Assembly: GCA_013115135.1 (NCBI GenBank) | Contig: JABANP010000468.1 | Span: forward strand, 1-41,353 | Length of the DNA stretch: 41,353 bases | From: Perkinsus olseni | Taxonomy: Eukaryota > Perkinsozoa > Perkinsida > Perkinsidae | Direction of reading: 5' to 3' | In this document: in pieces, positions 34,700 to 41,353 of the stretch | Numbering within the stretch: position 1 is the stretch's first letter | Layout: each line of letters opens with the position of its first letter | Position numbers and translations under genes: made by a program | The notes under the pieces: model-generated | What the model saw: the letters and a program-made list of their open reading frames with translations, nothing else | Databases searched by the model: none | What the model was told of the DNA's origin: nothing

Positions 34700-35278
34700 G
34701 GGTGGGCGAAGAGCCCCTCCTCAGAGTCAGGATCGTAGTCTTCAGTGGACTCTGTCCGGCCAGGCATTCGGAATGCCAATGATGTTATATCATACTTAAT
34801 ATTTGGGCGCCGATTAGCCGTCTGATTCTTGATCCATGACTCCCAGTGCTGACCAATGACCGACACTATTGTTATTGATGATGCTGTTGCCTTCGTTGCT
34901 GTGCTATCTTCACCTTGAGTGTTGTGCAGTGTAACTCCCGATTGCTATGCTTGAAACATAATGTTTCTATAGGTCGTCCCGTTGACTCACTAGTGTCGCG
35001 GTGTACTCAGTGGGCCTCGCTCATCATAGCTATTTTGTTGCGGCGTACGCACGCACATTTCTGCCTCTCGGTAAGCCCTACCCTGTGCTTTTGTGTTAAG
35101 GGTTTTCCTAAGGGGGTCTGCAACAGGGCCGGGCGGTGGCCGCGTCAATAGTCAACTAAGCGTACGGGTCCGTTGTAGGAGTCGGTAAAGCCCTTTTGGA
35201 AGGCTCCTGATCCTCCCCATTTGTCTACACGTAGACAGAATTCCCATGCGGCACCTTGTTACCGATGTAAACGTGGGC
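34700..35278. other. Intergenic stretch
   Basis: I see no supported exon between the plus-strand S10 stop and the next candidate ORF. Confidence 0.35.
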
Positions 35279-35497
35279 ATGCGTATAGCCGTTGTACTCG
35301 TTACAGTAGGTCAACCTTGTGAATGTGTAAGAGATGTTGCAAAAACGAGAATAGTGTTGGAGAGGCCAGTTGCAGTCGATCGTGATGTTATTGAACGGAT
35401 TCTACCTTACTTAGCTATACCTGGCTGGTGCTACTGTAGCACTGCTACATGCCGATACGGTATGTGCCGAGTTGATCGATTGCATATAGCGCTTTAG
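35279..35497 (+). CDS. Possible cysteine-rich small secreted protein (72 aa), weak
   Basis: From an internal ATG at 35279 the product starts MRIAVVLVTVGQPCECVRD and ends with a cysteine-dense segment GWCYCSTATCRYGMCRVD (C-x-C-x4-C-x4-C). The combination of a hydrophobic start and clustered C-x-C cysteines recalls the three cysteine-rich peptides in the window, but the leader is short and the tail does not end at the last C-x-C. It may be a diverged or decayed relative, or chance. Confidence 0.3.
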   Translation: MRIAVVLVTVGQPCECVRDVAKTRIVLERPVAVDRDVIERILPYLAIPGWCYCSTATCRYGMCRVDRLHIAL

Positions 35498-35810
35498 GTT
35501 CTTGACATACAAGCCAATGAATTCCGTTAGTACAACAGTCCTACTAATGAACCTAAGGGTCATTAATTTAGTTGACATTAGCGACTCGAGGTCATTAATG
35601 AGTCCAGACTCCCACGACAGTGACAAAGTCGGACCCTTCCTGATAACCGTGTCTAAGCCGTAGTTATGCCTCTATCTTTGTGGCTCCAACTCCGGCCATA
35701 TGGACGGTTCATCCACCGATACTGACACGCTCTACTCACGTTTTGGCTCTCGTTAACATTATGAACTAGGTCCACGATACAGTCCGACACTTGCTTCGCC
35801 CGCTAACTGA

Positions 35811-37165
35811 ATGCCTCCGTCATCTCCAGCAGAAACGCTCCGCTCCGCCATCGAGCTTTGCATTCCCCAGAGAGCCTCCACGGCCGCTACAGAGGTCGCC
35901 ATCCCAGATGATGTAATCACAGCCTTGCAAAATAGAGCTGTTAATGACCGCAAGGAGGCATACACTTGGTTGGCTGATAACCTCAGTCCGGTAGACCCTC
36001 AACACAATCACGCCTTATTGGCCCGTCTTTCTTCCTGTGAAGGCTTCCTCATCGATGCGGTGCTTCTAGTGAAGCAATGTATCATGACCACTATGCTAGG
36101 ACTACTCGACTACTTGGCTGGAGGATACGGCATTCGATATTATTCTACCGCAGATCATCCGCGCGTATGTATGATACATAATGTATCTGATGTCAAGTGT
36201 GGCTCAATGCTCACCAGCATCCTCCATACCGTAGCGATGAAGAGAGGCCTGGACGGTCCCCTTGCGGTATTGGCTTTGGTCATCATCGAAGTGGAAAGAC
36301 CAATTTCATCTTGGGGTCGGCTCTTCATCGAGCGACGCGTGGACGCCTTAATTCCCCTAATGGTCAACTTCAGCCCGTTCGTTTTGAAGTACCAGGAAAG
36401 AGTCCTCGGGCCGATCCTTCTGTGGTGCCGCGAGGATCTCCTCGGATGCCCGCAGTTTCAACGGGTTGGAGAGGAACTGGCTCGATGCCTGTGTGGTTAC
36501 GGTGGCGAACCTCTGAGAGAATACCTTGCATACAGCCGAAGCTACGAGCCTGCTATCCCTCCTATCGTACGGGTCGATGGTTCTCCCGAGGACCTCCCAG
36601 GCGGCGGTGTCCGATTGGATATATCAGTAGTTGTTGCCGATAGTTCGAAGCCTAGCACAAGTCCGATTGAATCACGTCAGCCGAGACAAATCCCTGTTGG
36701 TAAGAGGAGGAAAAGCAAGCCTTTGAGTACTGACCGGAAACCTCCTTCAGTACTCGCCTCGAAAAGTCCCATCGGCGATGTGCTAGGTGAGGCTTACTGG
36801 CGTTCAACTGATGGCGATTACATGGACTAGGTTCTCCGTCGTACATATTGGAAGAGCTGCTCCTCAGCGAGCAATGGAGCGTCCGCATGGAAGCCCTCGC
36901 CAGCCTCAAGTCGGCTCTTGTCAATGATATTGTCTGCGGGAAGAGTATCAGTGAGGAGTTCGGGGCCAGCCTGAGCTACCTCATTGAGAGGGAGACGCAT
37001 AGGAAGTGCCTCTCCTCGGCACTTAATGTTGTATGCCTTCCCGCCAAAGCGTACCCTCATTGCAAGTCGGTAGCGCAAGTTGCAGCACTCACTCGAGAAC
37101 TGTCGGTCGCAACTCAGAATCCTTTTAAGGAGTCTGAGGATGGTCACAGCTCGTCGTCTAGCTGA
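35811..37165 (+). CDS. Helical protein with C-terminal TOG/HEAT-like repeat (436 aa)
   Basis: ATG 35811 opens exon 1, which ends at 36786. A 44-nt intron (36787-36830, GTGAGG...CTAG) removes an in-frame stop and joins phase-1 to exon 2 (36831-37165, stop TAG at its end), giving 436 residues. Residues 20-220 look helical (DVITALQNRAVNDRKEAYTW; LLDYLAGGYGIRYYS; RVDALIPLMVNF). A basic linker GKRRKSKPLSTDRKPPS precedes the C-terminal piece LLLSEQWSVRMEALASLKSA, which resembles the W-x-x-R-x-x-A-L start of a HEAT or TOG repeat as in CLASP-type microtubule proteins, then CLSSALNVVCLPAKAY. The likeness is limited to about 90 residues, so microtubule binding is only a suggestion. It lies between the two inverted S10 genes and ends in a run of five serines. 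Confidence 0.6.
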
Positions 37166-38659
37166 TGGCAGCCCGCAGCCTGCGGGCCGCAGGTCAGTGG
37201 TGCAGCCCGGAGCTGCCACGAGGTGTGGCTTGGCGTGGAGGTCGAGGAGTGGTGGGAGGTACGCTGGTGTTAACCATCGGGAAACTCAAGTCAATGGTTT
37301 AATGGAATCCTTAGATTCTATCCTCCATACTTGAACTACAGTAATAGGATCATCTGCTAGCGTCGGCTAAGCTTAGGTTCCATAGTTGTGCACTTGCACA
37401 ACTACATCCCGCTTCCCTTACTAAGGGACCCTTAGAGACGGAAGCTTACAGTTACAGTAAAAACGTTAAAATAATACTGAGAAGCGGAGTCATCGTTTAG
37501 CTCCCTCGGACTCAGGTGTACCCGGGGAAGTAGATGGCACGGCAGCCAGGGCACCCGTTCAAGCGGAGTACTTGGCGTTAACCGGGCGTCCTTGTAGCAC
37601 GGCGGCGCCATGACGGCGCAAGTCAGAATCTGGCTGCCAGATCGTCGAATAACCTCACTTGCTCGTCGACGAATGATGGGTCAGGGAAAACCAGGGCCGC
37701 AGAGAAGTCAGCCTGTGCGAAGCAGCTTTCAGCATGGCCCGCCGTAGTCAACCATCTAATGATCTCTTTAGCGTCTTCTTGGTCAAGCCAATCACCACTG
37801 GTGAACAGCCCAACGCAGATGGCTAACAGTTAGCGCCGCTAGATGATGAGTTAATCCTCAGAAGATGTTTACAACTTGCTACCACGGTCAGACCTCACTC
37901 TGATCAAACCGAGAAGGAAAGAACTCCCCGGAATCTCGCTCATTTCTGAGTTATCCAGCCATTCTGCCATCGATCAATTAACGGATTGTAAGTAATACGC
38001 TACAAATGGGCAGACATCCGCACAGACACCTTGTGCGGCCGAAACCACCGAGAGCATGGCGTATGTGAGGGGAAACAATAAGATCTAAGAGTTAACTTAA
38101 ACTTAACTCAGTTAAGGAGCACCGTTTGGAGTCGACTGCCCCGATCGTGTGAGCCACGCTGTCCGTTGTGCGACAGTGTTGTGAGCCACAATTTCCCCCA
38201 TGCTGCAGGCCGTCAGGAGCCTAATCTAGTAGGTAACTAGTATGCACTATAACTCAGTACAGTGTGGCCATTTGAGACGGGGCTTAAAGATGGGTAAGAT
38301 TGCTATAGCTACAGCTATAGCATATCTTAATCGGCTCTGCCTACTACGACATGACATAAAGTGTGTGGTTACGGAGCCTACTACGGCTCAGAAGGCTGGA
38401 CTGGTCAGACGAACGAGAAATTATGAGAAAACTTACGAATGAGAACAACGGCCATGGCTCGGCCCGAGCAAAAGTCGCGTACCCGCGATAGGCTATCACT
38501 GATAGTGAGAAAGACATAATGAGCGTTATTATCGCTATATGATAGAGACATATGATATGAGATATGGGATATTAGAGCGGCATATGATCTGATGTGACAT
38601 CAGTTATAAATTGCCTGGCTGGAGAGTGTCTATTGGACACTACGATACCGAGTCGGTAT
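37166..38659. other. Intergenic stretch between convergent genes
   Basis: No coding exon is supported. Features are short AT-rich palindromic words near 38300 (gctatagctacagctatagc) and 38500-38600, and a run gagcctaatctagtaggt at 38216-38233 that closely resembles gagcctagtctagtaggt upstream of the chimeric S10 gene (about 41136-41153). Confidence 0.4.
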
Positions 38660-38700
38660 TTTCCCGTTCATAGTCGGTATTACCGACTATGAACGGGAAA
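38660..38700. repeat. Perfect 20-bp inverted repeat, one-base spacer
   Basis: The left arm 38660-38679 (tttcccgttcatagtcggta) is the exact reverse complement of the right arm 38681-38700. It begins 14 bp beyond the stop of the minus-strand S10 gene, so it would form a 20-bp hairpin in its 3' untranslated region. The plus-strand paralog lacks it. Confidence 0.95.
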
Positions 38701-38713
38701 TCTTCATTCATCT

Positions 38714-41020
38714 TTATGGCCCGATAGCTCCACTCAATACGGCCTCGAAAGCCTGCTGCATTTCCAAAGGCTTGTTGAGAACCGGTCTGTGACTCCCATC
38801 AGATACCTAGCAGAACACGCGTACTTAGTGTATTTAGCCTCCCCCCTGTGTCACTCTGATGAACGCTAAGTATCCACCTGTGGTGTATTTCACCGCCCTA
38901 ATCGTTCCCAAACTTCCACCCTCCTTAAACTGAAGTGAATTCGAGCTGCATTGTCAGATCGGCAGCTTCGGTCGATGTCATCTTTCTTACTTTGAGAGGC
39001 GTGTCCTTCGCGGCAGCTATTTCCTCACCGTAGTCAACGCTTCCCTTCAAACCACTCAGCCAGTACAGAGCACCGAATGAGTTTGTCACGAAATCTTGAT
39101 CACCATTGAAGACTACAACCTGAGGGTAGTGATTAGTGAAAGAGTTGAGTCGAGGACGTAAGCCATGCCACATCGCAACATCAAAGTCACCTTCAAACCT
39201 TGGTCCAGAAGACTAGGCACAACTTTTTTGGTGTCATAGGCCACAAACTTGTGGAAGTCCTGGAATACCTGACATCATGAAAGGCCGCAAGGCAGCAGCC
39301 ACTACGACTGAGTCACACCTGCCCATCAAAGCTGAACCATTGTTTACTCACTCCCATTGCCGCTTGCACGGTCTTGTCGTTCATATGGGTCTCGGCCTGA
39401 CATCGGTGGAAGATTGTTGTACTTATCGGGCAATGGCCACTCTGAATCCGGGACTCACGGTGCCGGTTATAAGTTTATAATATTTGTGCTCCAGCCCGGG
39501 CGCAGTACGTACATCATATCTAAAGAACCAGAGGCTCGAACGGAAGATGCTATACAGTCTCCGCAATGCGGCATGCGAGTACACTGACTGTACTGTAGAA
39601 TCTCTCACTGGCTGATGCTAGCCGCCTTGAGTGGGTCAAGCAGAGAATCACGACAGAAATTCGCCGCTTCTTGACATGCACCTTGCAGTCACGGATGACG
39701 ACAAAGGGTTCGGTAGGTGTCATGCTCATAGCTACTTGGGTCAGGATCGGGGTGGCTTCCAGTCGGCTGGCATGCTTTCACCTTCTCAAAGCATGTATCA
39801 CCATCCGTAACCATCTTGGCGATACTGAAGCAAAGCGTGTATGAGACAGGTAGACTATAGGTTACAGTTGTGCTGCTCACGTCTTCTGCGGCAGAAGATT
39901 TCTTTTTCTCGCCATCTCGACAGCACCTCTGTACCTGAAGTCACCGGAATAAAGGCAAGACCGCCAGTTCTCTCGAATTGTCACGCTCGTACATATCGAC
40001 AGGACTCATGAACCCATCCAGAATTATGAGACTTCTCAATTTTATTCCCGATTGTGACTTGAACGATATAATCTTTTGAGCGAGTAGGGTTGCTGCTGAA
40101 CCTATGGAGATTACAGTCCAGAATCAACACTCGGATTCTGATTCAACAGCACGGGGCCATCTCTGACGATCAGAGTCTGACCTAGTCATGCGTTCTCTCG
40201 GGCAACAAGCCGCAAAAACAGTATCGTACCATCGAATGAGGTCCCAACCAAGTGGAGGTTCTCCCGCAGATGTGGCGCCTTCGAAATGACCTCCAGAAGA
40301 GTCTTATATCTGGGTACTCTACGATTCAACAATCGTCATTCTCATCAGAGCCGTACAAGTTGTCGACGTATTCTCTCATGCTTGCCTCAGTCGAGCCTAC
40401 ACTGAACCCGGTCTCTCCGGGGGCGTCCATGAAAATGCCATTCGCCTTTCGGGTCCATGCGAACCTGAGAAGGAAGAAACCTGATTCCACTGGTATCGTA
40501 CCTGCAGCACTTGTTGAGACTCAGAGTGAGGTCATCCGCTTCAACGATGCAGGGCCCGATGAGGGTCAGAGTTGCTCCAAGGGCGCTGACTCCAGGGCCT
40601 CCGGGCAAGTAGACGAAAGTCGGCGTGTTCGGGGAGCTCTCCTCTGCGTTTATGAGAGCATGGAAATATCTGACGGGCGCACAGGCTCCTCACAAGCAAT
40701 CTCCCAACAAATATGCACTTCTTGTTTTCCGAGATGGTGGTATAACCGAATGCTTGTGTGCCTTTTGAGGGTTCACATAGAACCCCATCAAGTCTTCTGA
40801 GCTTCTTCCCACCTGATTAATCACCCGAGGAGGCTTGCCGGCACTTGGGCTACATACCACCTTCATATCCGATAAAGGCGTCCCCCGCTGCTGCTAATAA
40901 TAATTCAACGAGAAGGACCGCTGATCTCAGGTTTGAGCCTTCATAAGGTGCCGCGTCAACGGTAGGGTTAGTGTCAGTGAAGGTGAGGATGGCGCAGGCG
41001 AGGCAGAGGAGGTAATTCAT
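38714..41020 (-). CDS. Chimeric secreted S10 peptidase-like protein
   Basis: ATG is at 41020 and TAA at 38716-38714. The first exon encodes MNYLLCLACAILTFTDT..., nearly the signal peptide of the cysteine-rich peptide at 25783, running in frame through GSNL into RSAVLLVELLLAAAGDA, the signal peptide of the S10 paralog; the paralog's ATG is CTG here (40930-40928). Later exons match the plus copy intron by intron and are open: GGKKLRRLDGVLCEPSKGTQ, LPGGPGVSALG, FAWTRKANGIFMDAPGETGF, HLVGTSFDG (Ser near 40238), YIVQVTIGN, RYDVRTAPGLE, MNDKTVQAAMGVSKQW, LLDQGLKVVVFNGDQDFVTN, FIRVSDGSHRPVLNKPLEMQ. Ser, Asp and His are present. S10 enzymes normally have NGGPG and GESY; here PGGPG and GTSF replace the Asn and Glu that grip the substrate carboxylate. 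So it is a probable secreted or vacuolar serine hydrolase of uncertain specificity. Confidence 0.8.
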
Positions 41021-41213
41021 ATTGACGAGGGGTTGAGACGGGGGCTAGTACCCTCAAAGAAGATAAGTCGGTTGAGAAAGGGGCAGTCTAGAGTTGAGGC
41101 ATCGAAGTAACGCGACATCCGTAAGGAGCCGTTAAGAGCCTAGTCTAGTAGGTCACCGTGATAACCGGAGGAGACTGTGGCGCCCATGGTAGTTATCACG
41201 TACCACGTTGCAC
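41021..41213 (-). promoter_or_regulatory. Captured upstream region of the chimeric S10 gene
   Basis: In the minus orientation this aligns by eye to 25582-25782, upstream of the cysteine-rich peptide gene, not to the region upstream of the plus-strand S10 copy. It is the likely promoter and leader of the chimera. Confidence 0.6.
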
Positions 41214-41353
41214 ATAGACTTGCACGTGTAAGTGCGAGACCATCGACCTTCACTGTGTCCGTGACATATACCCTGTCAACAGTGAATGTGATCCTCGAAC
41301 AATGCTGCTAGTGTAGCAACTGAGGTTCAGTAGGAAGGCGAAGGCGTCATCAC
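41214..41353. other. Window end, nothing recognised
   Basis: No ORF, repeat or motif is supported in the last 140 bases. Confidence 0.4.

Noticed and set aside
40252..40800. 182-codon plus-strand ORF
   Set aside because: It is antisense to the exons of the minus-strand S10 gene, and a similar antisense ORF lies over the plus copy (32590-33030).

Overview
The window is nuclear DNA of a eukaryote. Protein-coding genes are broken by many very short GT-AG introns (mostly 37-58 nt where I could define both ends), there are no operons or ribosome-binding sites, and intergenic DNA carries dispersed short repeats. A plant-type ferredoxin-NADP+ reductase, small secreted peptides, expanded lineage-specific families and a weak match to the dinoflagellate/perkinsid spliced leader together suggest an alveolate of the Perkinsus type. 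That is inference; no rRNA or tRNA gene is present to confirm it.

Layout. 1-3.5 kb, plus strand: a lineage-specific 500+ aa protein with three related domains, a weak secreted ORF, and a 52 aa secreted cysteine-rich peptide. 3.55-8.0 kb, minus strand: two tandem paralogous genes, each an N-terminal FHA domain followed by coiled coil. 8.5-12.4 kb, minus: exon fragments of a low-complexity, Ser/Arg/Pro-rich protein (weak). 12.5-15.2 kb, minus: a WD40-repeat protein. 15.4-22.2 kb, minus: one large locus or several, encoding Trp-containing helical repeats and a coiled coil with a near-perfect 27-residue tandem repeat. 22.39-23.93 kb, plus: the FNR gene in eight exons, divergent from the minus-strand locus. 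24-32.4 kb: a gene-poor, repeat-rich stretch with two more secreted cysteine-rich peptides (25.8 and 28.9 kb). 32.47-34.70 kb, plus, and 38.71-41.02 kb, minus: an inverted pair of serine carboxypeptidase-like (S10) paralogs flanking a gene whose C-terminus resembles a TOG/HEAT repeat (35.8-37.2 kb).

Main points. The minus-strand S10 gene is a chimera: it carries the promoter region and signal peptide of the small secreted peptide at 25.8 kb, fused in frame to the complete S10 reading frame, whose old ATG is now CTG. The plus-strand S10 copy keeps its own ATG but has a TAG in place of a conserved Trp codon. Both copies keep Ser, Asp and His of the triad but lack the Asn and Glu that S10 carboxypeptidases use to hold the substrate C-terminus. 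The FNR model has no room for a plastid transit peptide. The cysteine-rich peptides end with a consensus 5' splice site placed at the stop codon. Exon boundaries are manual and were chosen by reading frame, splice dinucleotides and paralog or family agreement; N-termini and the internal joins of the large minus-strand loci are the weakest part.
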